A stretch of DNA of 64,000 nt from Panacibacter ginsenosidivorans. GTDB taxonomy: Bacteria > Bacteroidota > Bacteroidia > Chitinophagales > Chitinophagaceae. The position numbers and the translations under genes were made by a program. This document shows positions 9,760 to 19,827 of this stretch, in pieces. The DNA lies in assembly GCF_007971225.1 (NCBI RefSeq), contig NZ_CP042435.1, forward strand, positions 1,364,001 through 1,428,000, written 5' to 3'. A model generated the notes under the pieces. The model worked only from the letters and a program-made list of their open reading frames with translations, had not been told where the DNA came from and searched no databases. Each line of letters starts with the position of its first letter. Position 1 is the first letter of the stretch.

Positions 9760-10205
9760 CAGTTGATGCCATGAAATATTACAGCTTATATCAAAAACAA
9801 CAACCGTTATACCATCTGACAAATGTTCTATACTTTCAAACAAATTTTATCTGCATACAAAAAAGTCATAATTAAAGCCAGTTTTCTTTTTTCAAATTTC
9901 ATCTTCTAATGCTGCAAATGAACCTGCAAAATTTTGCAACAGGCGGCGTGATTTTTCTCGATGGAGCCATTTAAAAGAATTTTAAAGAGCACAAATTTTA
10001 TTATTTAATTACATATAACACTGCAATATTATCTTTCGCAAATCCCTACTATTAAAAACACCTTAACAAACGATTAATGAACGTATTATACATCATTATA
10101 TTTTTTGTATAAAAATAAATGATGTTATTTTTACCTGATAGCGTTTAACACCCCAATGCAATTTTATTTGCAGAACAACCAGCTGACCAGCAAAAAAAAT
10201 TTGTT

Positions 10206-12197
10206 ATGAAAAAACTCCGACCGGGTGTCGCTATATTTTTGTTCATTTCTCTGGCAGCAAACGCCAGAAACAGCCCGGATATTCAGAAAGGGGTACTTGA
10301 TCTTAGCGTTTATAACTGGCAAAAAGACGGGCTGGCAGAACTTACAGGAGATTGGGAATTTTACTGGAACAAATTTTATCCGCCATCTTTTTTTTCTGAT
10401 TCCACTGCACACTATTCCAAAAATTATAAATACGTTCCTTCTTTATGGAATGACGCGGTTCCTGGTAATACAGAATTCAAACCTGCATTTGGTTTTGCCA
10501 CTTACAGAGTCGTGGTAAAATGCCCGGAATCGAAGGAGCAGCTTGCATTAAAATTCTTCACAGTCGAATCAGCCTATCGTTTATTCGTAAATGGAAAAGA
10601 AATACTGAATGTTGGAAATGCAGATACCACTGCACGTGAAACAATTGGAGACCTGAGACCACTGATTGTAAAAGTTGAGCCCAAAAACAATACGCTTGAT
10701 ATTGTGGTACAGGTGGCTAATTTTAATAACCGTGTAGGTGGCTTGTGGGACGTTGTGCGACTGGGTCCACAGGAACAGATAGAAGCAAAATTTACCAGTA
10801 ATATTCTATTGGAATCTTTTATAGCCGGATGTTTTTTTCTTGCGGGCATTTACTATCTAATACTCTACTTCTCTTTCCGTAAAAGATATACGTTACTTTA
10901 TTTCAGCCTGCTTTGTTTTATTATATTTATCCGCAGCCTTGTTATCGGCGAAATACCATTGTATCATATTACTTCCTGGGATTGGCATGTAGCAAGAAGG
11001 CTTGAATTCATTTCTTTGTATTTATCAGTGCCCGTAATGTGTCTGTTTTCTTATTTTCTTTTCCCGGAAGATTTCAGTAAAAGAGCACTGTATATAACTT
11101 TACCTGTTTGTGGCATTTTTATTTTACTCAGTCTCATTGGCTCTTACTATTACTATACTTATGTGGTAAGATATTACCAGTTGATCATTCTCTTAACTGC
11201 TTTTTATGGTTTGTTTGTTTATATAAAAGCTGCCATCAGGAAACGCCCCGGAAGCATTTTATTTCTTACCGGTTTCTGTATTTTCCTTGTAACTATCATT
11301 AATGACCTTTTGTATGTGAATCTTATCATACATACTGTTCCGCTCTTCTATGCCGGCTTAGCCATTTTCATTATCATGTTGTCCATCCTGCTTTCTAAAC
11401 AATTCTCAGACACATTTTCACAATTGCAGGTGGCCAACAAAAGATTATTACTCACCAATGAAGAACTGGGAATCATGAATAAGGAAATAGAAAATAAACA
11501 TAAAGAATTAAAGAAGATCAATACAGAAATGGATGCTTTTGTAAATAGAACGTCTCATGATCTTAGATCTCCTCTAACATCTATATTAGGCATTAATACA
11601 CTGGCAAAAGAAGAAACGAATAAAGACATCGTCAATAAATACCTGGGCATGCAGGAAAAAACCCTGATTCGAATGGATAGTCTTATAAGCGATATAATTG
11701 ATTTCTCAAAAAATAAAAGACTTAACCTTGAATTAAAAGAAATAGATTTTACGGTTGCTGTAAGCCATAGTCTTGACGATCATGCTTTTCTGAACAATGC
11801 TCAAAAAGTTACAAAGCAGGTTGATATAAAACAATATGAAAAATTTGTTTCAGACCCAAGAAGAGTAAATATAATCCTGAATAATCTTGTGTCTAATGCC
11901 ATTAAATATGCTGATTTTACAAAAGAAAAGCCCGAAATAAATATCAACATTCTGGTAGCAGATAATATGGCTACTATTGAAGTTGCAGATAATGGCATCG
12001 GCATTGAAGAACAACACCTCGATAAAATTTTCACGTTGTTTTACAGGGTTACCAACAGTAGCACAGGCTCGGGGCTTGGCCTGTATATTATAAAAGAAAC
12101 AGTAGAGAAATTAGGCGGCTATGTTATCATCAACTCAAAAAAAGAAGACGGTACCAGTATAAAAGTAATGCTGCCGAATATTGGTTATAAGCTTTAG
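10206..12197 (+). CDS. 7TM-type sensor histidine kinase
   Basis: 663 residues. A signal peptide (ending near AANA) is followed by an extracytoplasmic beta-rich domain of about 170 residues, as in 7TMR-DISM sensors. Then come about seven membrane spans (residues about 195-400), a short coiled linker, a HisKA domain with the phosphoacceptor His near residue 451 in RTSHDLRSPLTSI, and a HATPase_c domain with the N-box NIILNNLVSNAIKYAD, G1 box VADNGIGI and G2 box GSGLGLYI. It autophosphorylates in response to an unknown, perhaps carbohydrate-like, ligand. No receiver domain or response-regulator gene is adjacent, so it is an orphan here. Confidence 0.88.
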   Translation: MKKLRPGVAIFLFISLAANARNSPDIQKGVLDLSVYNWQKDGLAELTGDWEFYWNKFYPPSFFSDSTAHYSKNYKYVPSLWNDAVPGNTEFKPAFGFATYRVVVKCPESKEQLALKFFTVESAYRLFVNGKEILNVGNADTTARETIGDLRPLIVKVEPKNNTLDIVVQVANFNNRVGGLWDVVRLGPQEQIEAKFTSNILLESFIAGCFFLAGIYYLILYFSFRKRYTLLYFSLLCFIIFIRSLVIGEIPLYHITSWDWHVARRLEFISLYLSVPVMCLFSYFLFPEDFSKRALYITLPVCGIFILLSLIGSYYYYTYVVRYYQLIILLTAFYGLFVYIKAAIRKRPGSILFLTGFCIFLVTIINDLLYVNLIIHTVPLFYAGLAIFIIMLSILLSKQFSDTFSQLQVANKRLLLTNEELGIMNKEIENKHKELKKINTEMDAFVNRTSHDLRSPLTSILGINTLAKEETNKDIVNKYLGMQEKTLIRMDSLISDIIDFSKNKRLNLELKEIDFTVAVSHSLDDHAFLNNAQKVTKQVDIKQYEKFVSDPRRVNIILNNLVSNAIKYADFTKEKPEININILVADNMATIEVADNGIGIEEQHLDKIFTLFYRVTNSSTGSGLGLYIIKETVEKLGGYVIINSKKEDGTSIKVMLPNIGYKL

Positions 12198-12460
12198 TAA
12201 GAAAGGTGTGGATAACCTCGTTAACAACAGGTGAAAAACAAATAATACAAAAATTTGGGAAAGGATATTAGCTGAACGTATCTTCAGTTTACAATTGATA
12301 AGCGAATATCCGTTAAAAGATAATCGCAAGTCTTTGAACGAAAGCATCGGGTTAGTAAGTATACCGGTCGAGGCTGGTAAATGAACAAAACTTGATGCTT
12401 TTTTCATGCCTGTATATTTTTTTCTTTGAGCCCGGCAATTGTACAGGTATTATACTTCTG

Positions 12461-12479
12461 TTGCGTCGCACTCTTGTAC
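12461..12479 (-). repeat. Dispersed repeat, single half-element (class A head)
   Basis: Core TTGCGTCGCACTCTTGTAC, with body from about 12424 (TTTGAGCCCGGCAATTG). It lies in the 356-bp gap 12198-12553, in which I see no gene. A lone TGTGGATAA (DnaA-box-like) sits at about 12207. Confidence 0.85.
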
Positions 12480-12553
12480 ATTCTTTGCGCTATGCAGCAT
12501 AAGAACAGTTTGCAAATAATTTAGATGTCATTTTTATTTATTTTAGAGCAATC

Positions 12554-13981
12554 ATGTCGGCTCAAAAAAAGATTATTTACATAAGCGCTATTCCTGCTAT
12601 ACTGCTGGCATTCTATTGTTACAATCCCTTCGTATTATTCTTCCAGGCAGATGATTTTATTCATATCCCCTTAAGTGCTGCCGGAAAATTCTTACAGCAA
12701 AACAGTTTTCGCCCTATCTGTGATCTGAGCATTATGATAGATTACAATATTTGGGGCAAGACTGCATGGGGCTATCATTTAAGCAATCTATTACTGCATA
12801 TAATTGCATGTATACTTCTGTTCATTTTTTTGAAACTATTATTCAAAAAATATACAGGAATTGTAAACAGTAATTTCATCTGCTGGTTAAGTACAGTATT
12901 ATTCTTTTTATACGCTATGCACAGTGAACCAGTGCTCTGGATACTCGGCAGATCAGCAATACTTGCCACTATATTTTCTTTACTGTTCCTGTATTGCTAC
13001 ATACGCAGAAATGATGCATTCTTATTTATTGTCGGTTTTATATTCTTTTGGGTCTTAAGCTTGCTTACTTACGAGTCAACATGGCTACTGCCATTATTTA
13101 CTTTGCTTATAAGTATATCAACAATAAGGCAAAATAAAACAGTGCTGAAAAGAGAATTTTCCTATTTGGGGGTTACTATTATAATCTTCATTATTTACCT
13201 CTTTATAAGAGATCATTACATTCATGAGGTAACAGGCAATTATGAATCCGGCTTACTCTTAAAAGGCGATTATACTTTGCTTATCAGGCAATATGCTTTA
13301 TTATTTATAAGAAGTTTTGTTCCGGCGTTTATCAATAATAAAATACTTATTGGTTTATTTGTAGCACTTACTTTAATCATTGTATTGCTATTTTTTTTAC
13401 TGCAAAAAAATAAAAAGGTTATTGCCATTTTGTTTCTTTGTTGGCTTATAAGCCTTGTGCCATATATATCTTTAGGTGTTGATACAAATGGTACAGAATC
13501 AGAAAGGTTTCTTTATTTCCCCACACTCATTGTAGTTATACTTATTGCATTAATAGCAGGTAATTCAAAAAGTAAAAAAGTATATTGGCTTTATCCTTTT
13601 TTGTTTATAATTCATCTTGCTATTCTTTTCACCGTAAAAGAAAATTACCGCATTGCAGGTGCTGTCAATAAACAAATAGCTGAAGCACTACAAATAACAG
13701 GCAGTCAAAAAATAGTATATGCAGTTGATGTACCACAGGCACAAAATGGTGCTTTCATTTTAAGACAGGGTCTGCCGCAAATGATGCATTGGCTCTCAGG
13801 AAAAGAGCCTGATACTGTTATAATCTGCTCACAGCGTTATGAATTACTGCCTTTACAATATCCCTATAAAATTATTTATAGCGATACACTTGGTATTGCA
13901 TACAATAACAAATTCATAAAACCAGGAAAAGATACATTGCTTCTTAAGTTTACTGATGCTGCACTCTTTATTTCAAAATAA
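12554..13981 (+). CDS. Polytopic membrane protein, GT-C glycosyltransferase-like
   Basis: 475 residues with ten or more predicted spans. After the first span comes FFQADDFIHIP, an acidic pair in the first periplasmic loop, as in GT-C/PMT-type glycosyltransferases. It is followed by SFRPICDLSIMIDYNIWGKTAWGYHLSNLLLH (positions about 12703-12798), which resembles the RP...H.NLLLH segment of TMTC-like mannosyltransferases. A C-terminal soluble part of about 110 residues has no motif I can name. A sugar-transfer role using a lipid-linked donor is inferred only. It converges on another polytopic protein at 14075. Confidence 0.55.
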   Translation: MSAQKKIIYISAIPAILLAFYCYNPFVLFFQADDFIHIPLSAAGKFLQQNSFRPICDLSIMIDYNIWGKTAWGYHLSNLLLHIIACILLFIFLKLLFKKYTGIVNSNFICWLSTVLFFLYAMHSEPVLWILGRSAILATIFSLLFLYCYIRRNDAFLFIVGFIFFWVLSLLTYESTWLLPLFTLLISISTIRQNKTVLKREFSYLGVTIIIFIIYLFIRDHYIHEVTGNYESGLLLKGDYTLLIRQYALLFIRSFVPAFINNKILIGLFVALTLIIVLLFFLLQKNKKVIAILFLCWLISLVPYISLGVDTNGTESERFLYFPTLIVVILIALIAGNSKSKKVYWLYPFLFIIHLAILFTVKENYRIAGAVNKQIAEALQITGSQKIVYAVDVPQAQNGAFILRQGLPQMMHWLSGKEPDTVIICSQRYELLPLQYPYKIIYSDTLGIAYNNKFIKPGKDTLLLKFTDAALFISK

Positions 13982-14014
13982 CGGGGGTCAACAAAGCTGC
14001 TATAAGGACAGAAC

Positions 14015-14033
14015 GCACAAGTGAGTGACACAA
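14015..14033 (+). repeat. Dispersed repeat, single half-element (class B head)
   Basis: GCACAAGTGAGTGACACAA, followed by the body start CAACTGATGCC. It sits between two convergent membrane-protein genes. Confidence 0.85.
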
Positions 14034-14074
14034 CAACTGATGCCTAAAGAATCTGCTGCCTGTAAACAAAAATG

Positions 14075-15574
14075 TTATTTTACAATAATACTATCTACAC
14101 CGTAGAAGTTTTTCAGCGTTTCTATGGAGTATTCAGTAGCAAGATCATCTTCAAAGAAGATAAAAGAAGGCTTTTGTTGCACAAGATCATAGAGCGTTTT
14201 AGTGCTGTGACCATATTCATTTTGCAGGTGCTGTTGCATGGAATTATTATAACTTTCTAGAACAGCCGGTTGTTTATTTAATGCTGCCTTTTTCAACGAC
14301 GATTCACGATCATCCATCACAGCATCGTACAATGGGGCCGCAATAAGGCTTTTATAGGCATCCCTTAAATAATTATTTGCAAGCAACGAAATAAAAAAAA
14401 TAATGATCATAAACAATTGAACGGGCTGGGAAAATATTTTTATGGTAAAGTTATTAAGCGCAATACCTTCTGTGAAAGCGATCAACAACATCATTGTAAC
14501 ACTTATACTTGTGATACCATTAATATAACGATCTGGTATTACACCGCCTTTTAACCCTGTGACCGCAATACCTACAGCAACAAGCAAGAATAGAACAATG
14601 ACAGCAGGCAACAACCATCTTCTTTTTAGAAATACTTTTATAAGATGTAGATCTTTCAGTTTTTCTCTTCTATAATTACCAAAGAGGAATACACAACTCA
14701 TGGCAAACCAGGCAAAAGGATTCATGCAAATGCTCCATAAACTTTCTGCTACATGATAACCCATTGCAACCCCACCCACCAATATTCCTTTTGGTTCAAT
14801 GATAGCAGTTCTTGATTGTATACCTGGTGATAGTACAACTACCAATGCACTTGCAACAAAACACAACAACACAATTGCTATAAAAATTTTAGAAATTCTT
14901 TTGCCTGCACCTGATAAAAAAACAACCAGCAACAATACTGCCTGCGCAATTATAAAAAGCTCATTGAACCCATTCACGATAATTACCATCAACGGCAATA
15001 ATATATAAGCAATATATTTTGTAAATGCTTTATCAGTGTGCATTACCATTATCCATAAACCAAGCTGTAGTTGCAATAATATAACGGGTAGCTGGTAAGT
15101 AATTGCGCTGCTGAACCAGAATATATAAGTAGACGGTTCAACCAAACAACAAACCTGCAATGAAGTATATAACAAACAAACCCATACAATATTTTTTTTA
15201 AGGTGCTCATCTTTCAACACGTATTTATTCGCAACAGTAATCATAAAAAAAACTGACAAAATATTCAGCAGCAACAATAATATACTGTGCATATAATAAT
15301 GATCATACAAATAATTATTCTTTGCAAACAAAGAACCCGTAAAAGTTGCAGCAAAACGTCCACCCCAGTTATTGTAAATAAACTGTTGATATTCCCAGAA
15401 CCCTTTTGTATTTAAATGATACCCACATATATAATCATCTGCACAAGGATGATTAAAAAAAGGAAGTATAAATAATGGCGCAAAAAAAATGATTAGTGCA
15501 ACTATCAGCAACAATTTTGCAAAAAAGATCAGCTTACCTGTTATATAATTTTTGTCAGTGAATATTTCCCGCAT
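14075..15574 (-). CDS. Polytopic membrane protein, DUF6056-like
   Basis: 499 residues and about ten spans. The first periplasmic loop contains NHPCADDYICGYH and NNWGGRFAATFTG, the D-D and W-GR signatures I associate with DUF6056, a GT-C-fold family of unknown function. A C-terminal soluble tail of about 100 residues follows. It is convergent with the GT-C-like gene at 12554; the two may both belong to surface glycan synthesis, but no other glycan genes are near. It ends 22 bases before riboflavin synthase on the same strand, so ribE may lie upstream in the same transcript. Confidence 0.6.
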   Translation of the reverse strand: MREIFTDKNYITGKLIFFAKLLLIVALIIFFAPLFILPFFNHPCADDYICGYHLNTKGFWEYQQFIYNNWGGRFAATFTGSLFAKNNYLYDHYYMHSILLLLLNILSVFFMITVANKYVLKDEHLKKNIVWVCLLYTSLQVCCLVEPSTYIFWFSSAITYQLPVILLQLQLGLWIMVMHTDKAFTKYIAYILLPLMVIIVNGFNELFIIAQAVLLLVVFLSGAGKRISKIFIAIVLLCFVASALVVVLSPGIQSRTAIIEPKGILVGGVAMGYHVAESLWSICMNPFAWFAMSCVFLFGNYRREKLKDLHLIKVFLKRRWLLPAVIVLFLLVAVGIAVTGLKGGVIPDRYINGITSISVTMMLLIAFTEGIALNNFTIKIFSQPVQLFMIIIFFISLLANNYLRDAYKSLIAAPLYDAVMDDRESSLKKAALNKQPAVLESYNNSMQQHLQNEYGHSTKTLYDLVQQKPSFIFFEDDLATEYSIETLKNFYGVDSIIVK

Positions 15575-15596
15575 ATAAAACTGTTGTGTTGCAAAG

Positions 15597-16181
15597 CTAT
15601 CTTGTCAGCATACGCTGAATATATTTCCCAATAATATCAAACTCAATATTTACCACAACATCTTCATACACCTGGCTCATATTGGTATGTTCAAATGTGT
15701 AAGGAATAATGGCAACAGAAAATTCATCGCTGCCTACATTAAACAGGGTAAGACTAATGCCATTAACCGCAATAGAACCCTTCTCAATCACAAGCGTGGT
15801 AAACTGTTCAGGAAACCTGAAACGAAATTCCCAGCTGCCGTTCATATCTTTTCGTTCCACGCAAACAGCAGTTGCATCTACATGCCCTTGCACAATATGT
15901 CCATCAAGTCTGCCATTCATTTGCATGCAGCGTTCAATGTTTACCATATCACCGGTTTGCCATAAACCAATATTCGATTTCATCAACGTCTCTTCAATTG
16001 CAGTAACGCGGTGCATATCATTTTCCACCGCTTCTACTGTTAAGCAAACACCATTGTGGCTTACACTCTGGTCAACTTTAAATTCTGCAGACAGTGGCGA
16101 ACTAATGTAAAAAGTTTTATTGGTGCCATGCACTTCTACTTTTTCCACCCTGCCCGTATTTTCAATAATACCTGTAAACAT
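15597..16181 (-). CDS. ribE: Riboflavin synthase, alpha chain
   Basis: Converts two 6,7-dimethyl-8-ribityllumazine molecules to riboflavin plus the pyrimidinedione. It has the expected two lumazine-binding repeats: the first opens MFTGIIENTGRV and has SHNGVCLTV; the second has GHIVQGHVD and VNGISLTLF. Its 194 residues are the normal size. The other rib genes are not adjacent. No FMN riboswitch is visible in the 260 bp upstream. Confidence 0.95.
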   Translation of the reverse strand: MFTGIIENTGRVEKVEVHGTNKTFYISSPLSAEFKVDQSVSHNGVCLTVEAVENDMHRVTAIEETLMKSNIGLWQTGDMVNIERCMQMNGRLDGHIVQGHVDATAVCVERKDMNGSWEFRFRFPEQFTTLVIEKGSIAVNGISLTLFNVGSDEFSVAIIPYTFEHTNMSQVYEDVVVNIEFDIIGKYIQRMLTR

Positions 16182-16348
16182 GGCTGCAATTTATAGGTTT
16201 TGATGCGGATTCTATAATGCAACCATAAAGAAGAAGATTATGATACCGCTATCGTTTTTACAAACATTGTCTATCATTTTATTTTGGTGTTTGTGAAAGC
16301 CGTAAATTTTATTTGATTTCAAGCTACGGCTTTTCATAGCATCACCTC

Positions 16349-16370
16349 TTGCGTCGCAATCCTTTCATCT
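16349..16370 (-). repeat. Dispersed repeat, single half-element (class C head)
   Basis: TTGCGTCGCAATCCTTTCATC: its head is the exact reverse complement of that at 30321 (GATGAAAGGATTGCGACGC). The body lies to the left (TTTTCATAGCATCACC). Confidence 0.8.
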
Positions 16371-16447
16371 GTTGGCAATATATTTGGGCTTTGAGAGAGT
16401 TGTAGATATTTGTGTGTGATATTTACCAGGGCAAGAAAAATCATTGT

Positions 16448-17068
16448 TTAGCTAACCCATTCACAATAAATTTTTACTTGTACCCATTTATTATTGTATT
16501 TTTTATAAAGTACCATTTTTCCTGAGCCGCATACCCAACCACAACTATAATCAAAACAAAAAATACAATAAGTATAATTTCGCAAAAAAACAGGAAATGA
16601 AAATTCATTAATAGCCTCCCCAATATTTTTTCTAAAATAGCCCCACCCATCAGGCTTATGCTTGAAAATATTTTCTATTGTGTCGTGGCTTATTATTTTG
16701 ACGTTTGGGAGTATTTCTTTCGACCAATAAGTTAATGACGGATATCTCTTTTTTTCTATAAATCTTAATTCATCTTTTGATAAAAAACTTGTATCTGCAG
16801 CGGCAATAAGTCTATCCATGAAAAACTCGTTAAAAGAAAGAGGTAGATCATCTAATATAAAGGATGAATCGTTTATTTGTCTACCCATGACCTGTTCCAT
16901 GAATTCAATACTTTTTTTAATATACTCAGGATCTGGTTTGTATTTAAAGGGCAACTCGATTCTTGTAATAGTATCATCCTGTGCAGAAGCAAAAAAAGAA
17001 ATAATTAGAAAGAGTATTATTCCTGCAATAGCTCTTTTATAAAGCAAATTATATTGTTGCTTTAGCAT
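16448..17068 (-). CDS. Hypothetical secreted protein
   Basis: 206 residues from the ATG at 17068; a TTG nine bases upstream is less likely. A signal peptide (IILFLIISFFASAQ) precedes a mostly charged mature region of about 170 residues. Near the C terminus is a short aromatic, Cys-rich stretch (YTYCIFCFDYSCGWVCGSG) with four Cys that could form disulphides or bind metal. I do not recognise the family, and the neighbours do not suggest a role. Confidence 0.6.
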   Translation of the reverse strand: MLKQQYNLLYKRAIAGIILFLIISFFASAQDDTITRIELPFKYKPDPEYIKKSIEFMEQVMGRQINDSSFILDDLPLSFNEFFMDRLIAAADTSFLSKDELRFIEKKRYPSLTYWSKEILPNVKIISHDTIENIFKHKPDGWGYFRKNIGEAINEFSFPVFLRNYTYCIFCFDYSCGWVCGSGKMVLYKKYNNKWVQVKIYCEWVS

Positions 17069-17198
17069 CAACGACAATTATTTTTATTGATGGAAATACA
17101 TTTTGGTGATGAAAATATTTTACTTCCTTGTTTTTTTGCGAAAAAGTCTCAGACTTTTATTAATAGTAAAATAAAATTTGCTGCATAAAGTTATAATC

Positions 17199-17217
17199 GC
17201 ACAAGTGTGCGACGCAA
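17199..17217 (+). repeat. Dispersed repeat, single half-element (class A variant)
   Basis: GCACAAGTGTGCGACGCAA followed by CGATGCATCAT and, further on, CTGGGCCCATAAA, the full body of the half-element. Confidence 0.85.
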
Positions 17218-17254
17218 CGATGCATCATACAGCACTATAGCTGGGCCCATAAAA

Positions 17255-18559
17255 TCAATTCTTTCTAAAAGCCCATTTCCACATTTCTTTGGGCGTTACT
17301 TTTTTGCCATACAATAAAATACCGGTGCGGTAAATTTTTGCGGCAACCCAGGTAGTGCCAAGAAAACCAAGTATGAGCAAGAGCATACTTGTTATAAGCT
17401 GCCAGTATGGAACAGTATCGGGTACACCATGTGCAATGCGTGCCATCATAACAATTGGAGACGTAAGCGGAAACAAACTGCCGAAGATGGCAAGGCCACT
17501 CGATGGATCATTCACTGCTTTCATCATGATAACGATAGCAAAGATGATGGGCATAATGATGGGAAGTGTAAGGCTTTGCGCATCCTGCGGATCTTCGTTT
17601 ACAGCACTGCCTACAGCTGCAAATAAAGAAGAATATAAAAGATAACCGCCAAGGAAATAAAAGATAAAACAACCTATGATCATTGGCCAGTTTATTTGTC
17701 CGAGTGTATGCATGGCGCTGGCTACATCACTTGCCTGCACTTGTTGTGCAGCAGATGCACCGGGCATGGCGCCGGATAGTTCGGGGAATATGCTGAACAG
17801 TAAAACCCTTGTGCCAACTACAAGAACGATCCATATTAAAAATTGTACAAGACCTACTGCACCAATACCAATGATCTTACCCATCATTAACTGAAATGGT
17901 TTCACACTGCTTACAATTACTTCTGCAATACGGCTTACTTTTTCTTCCATTACACCACGCATAACCATGGTGCCATAAATAAAGAGTATGATATAAATAA
18001 GAAAGCCGGATATCATACCAACTACATAACTGATGCCTGCTTTGGCATCTGAATCTTCGCTGCCGCTGATCGTAGAAAATTTTATTTCGTTTTTGCGATG
18101 AACGCTATCAAGCTGTGCTTTGGAAATATTTAAAGCAAGCATCCTTTTTTCTTCCAGCTTATTATTTATTACATCCTGTATACTACCCCGTGAAATAAGC
18201 CCGATTGATTTTGCAGACACAAGTTGTATTGAATCTTTTCCTGCGATATCTATTGAAGCCGGTACAAAAATATAACCATCATATTTTCCTGCAGTAACCT
18301 GCTGCCTGAGTTCTTCAGCACTATTTGCTTTTACAAAAGAAAAGTTTGCGTCATCTGTTTTACTAATGCTGTCATCAAAAATATGTGCATTGTCTGCCAC
18401 AGCAATGTTTACCGAACTACCCCCATGTACAGAGAAATAAATGATCATGGCATAAAACCCAAAGATGATCAGCGGCAATAAAATGGTCGTTAATAAAAAT
18501 GTTTTCTTCTGCACTCTTGTTAAGAATTCGCGGCGTGCTATCAATAATATCTTATTCAT
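17255..18559 (-). CDS. ABC-2 type transporter permease (NatB-like)
   Basis: 434 residues. One N-terminal span (FLLTTILLPLIIFGFYAMI) is followed by a large extracytoplasmic domain of about 130 residues and a C-terminal block of five to six spans containing VMRGVMEEKVSRIAEVIVSS, the motif typical of NatB/YhaP-type permeases. It works with the ATPase at 18626-19561, which lies 66 bp upstream on the same strand. NatAB-type systems export Na+ or other small substrates; the substrate here is unknown. Confidence 0.88.
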   Translation of the reverse strand: MNKILLIARREFLTRVQKKTFLLTTILLPLIIFGFYAMIIYFSVHGGSSVNIAVADNAHIFDDSISKTDDANFSFVKANSAEELRQQVTAGKYDGYIFVPASIDIAGKDSIQLVSAKSIGLISRGSIQDVINNKLEEKRMLALNISKAQLDSVHRKNEIKFSTISGSEDSDAKAGISYVVGMISGFLIYIILFIYGTMVMRGVMEEKVSRIAEVIVSSVKPFQLMMGKIIGIGAVGLVQFLIWIVLVVGTRVLLFSIFPELSGAMPGASAAQQVQASDVASAMHTLGQINWPMIIGCFIFYFLGGYLLYSSLFAAVGSAVNEDPQDAQSLTLPIIMPIIFAIVIMMKAVNDPSSGLAIFGSLFPLTSPIVMMARIAHGVPDTVPYWQLITSMLLLILGFLGTTWVAAKIYRTGILLYGKKVTPKEMWKWAFRKN

Positions 18560-18589
18560 ATGAACAGTTTCAGTTGTGAAGTTTTAAAG

Positions 18590-18628
18590 TCCCTCTCCTC
18601 CGGGAGAAGGATTTTAGGGTGAGGTTTA
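18590..18628. repeat. CCTCTCCTCCGGGAGAAGG-type hairpin repeat
   Basis: Imperfect palindrome (CTCTCCTCCGGGAGAAGG followed by GGTGAGG) filling the gap between the NatA-like and NatB-like genes. It is related in kind to the repeat at 53222 (TCTCCTCGCCTTTAGGAGAG followed by GGTGAGG). Confidence 0.65.
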
Positions 18629-19561
18629 AACATTTACTTTTTGAAAGGATCTTGTTTTGGCATTGGTATCTTCCACCAGCCTTATAAAAATATCATTCAG
18701 TGATGGTAGTATTTCATTGAATGCCTCCACGTTTATATCCTGCTGAATAAAATATTTCAGCACATCATTGCTTTTATAACCGTCTTTTATTTTTACTGTA
18801 TGATCATGCATATCAGATGAAAGCACTTCAAATGCATTACTGTTAATGCCTGCAGGAACACCGTCTAAACGTATATTGAATTTATTCTCTTTAAAATCCT
18901 GTTTTATTTGTTGCACCGTACCATCAAGAATTTTTTTACCAAGGTTTACCAGCACAATATGATCGCATATTTCCTCTACCTGTTCCATACGGTGCGTACT
19001 GAATATAATGGTGCTGCCACGTTGCGCAAGCCCATAAATTTCATCTTTAATAAGATTTGCATTTAAAGGATCAAGACCGCTGAAAGGTTCATCAAGAATG
19101 ATCAGTTTTGGTTCATGCATTACAGTTGTAACGAATTGTAATTTCTGGCTCATACCTTTACTCAGGTCTTCCACTTTTTTATTCCACCAGCTTTCCATCT
19201 CAAGTCGCTTGAACCAGAATTTTATTTTTTCCAGCGCCACAGTTTTGCTCAAACCCTTTAGCTGTGCCAGGTACAGCACCTGGTCTCCTATTTTCATTTT
19301 TTTATAAAGGCCGCGTTCTTCGGGCATATAGCCAATGCGTTGCACATCACTTATAGCATTGAAAGGAGCGCCATCAAAAAGTATAGAGCCTTCATCGGGA
19401 TAAAAAATACCCGTTATCATACGCAGCAAGGTGGTTTTACCTGCGCCATTAGGGCCCAGTAAGCCAAAAATACTTCCCTGCTGTATACTGAAACTGATAT
19501 CATCAACAGCCTTCTGTGTAGCATAATATTTTTTCAGGTGTTGAAGTTCAAGCAATGCCAT
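18626..19561 (-). CDS. ABC transporter ATP-binding protein (NatA-like)
   Basis: 311 residues. Walker A is GPNGAGKTTLLRMI, the Q-loop region is IGYMPEERGLYKKM, the signature is DLSKGMSQKLQF, Walker B is LIILDEPFSGLDP, and the H-loop is IIFSTHRMEQ. A C-terminal domain of about 90 residues after the nucleotide-binding domain is common in NatA-like exporters. It forms an operon with the downstream permease. Confidence 0.92.
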   Translation of the reverse strand: MALLELQHLKKYYATQKAVDDISFSIQQGSIFGLLGPNGAGKTTLLRMITGIFYPDEGSILFDGAPFNAISDVQRIGYMPEERGLYKKMKIGDQVLYLAQLKGLSKTVALEKIKFWFKRLEMESWWNKKVEDLSKGMSQKLQFVTTVMHEPKLIILDEPFSGLDPLNANLIKDEIYGLAQRGSTIIFSTHRMEQVEEICDHIVLVNLGKKILDGTVQQIKQDFKENKFNIRLDGVPAGINSNAFEVLSSDMHDHTVKIKDGYKSNDVLKYFIQQDINVEAFNEILPSLNDIFIRLVEDTNAKTRSFQKVNV

Positions 19562-19651
19562 AAAATATAGGTTTAATATTTAAATGTACAGTTAAGTTGG
19601 TTATACAATTAATTTTTATGAGCCCGGCAACAGTGTATAAAGCGTCGTCCC

Positions 19652-19670
19652 TTGCGTCGCACACTTATAC
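19652..19670 (-). repeat. Dispersed repeat, single half-element (class A variant)
   Basis: TTGCGTCGCACACTTATAC with body from about 19615 (TTTATGAGCCCGGCAACAG). It lies in the divergent gap 19562-19827 between the ABC operon and the phospholipase/nuclease gene. Confidence 0.85.
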
Positions 19671-19827
19671 GTTCTATTCTATAATCATCGTTATGCAAAT
19701 AATTTATGTAATTCGTCCTAAAATTCGTGGCTTTATTTGTTCGCTATCATTAGTTGCACTTAACATCAAAATATTACAACCTTTCATAACAGTTATTATA
19801 ACTTCGCCGCTTTAAAAATCAGGGAGC

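Noticed and set aside
12207-12215. TGTGGATAA as a replication origin marker
   Set aside because: It is a lone box, 12 kb from dnaA, with no cluster around it.
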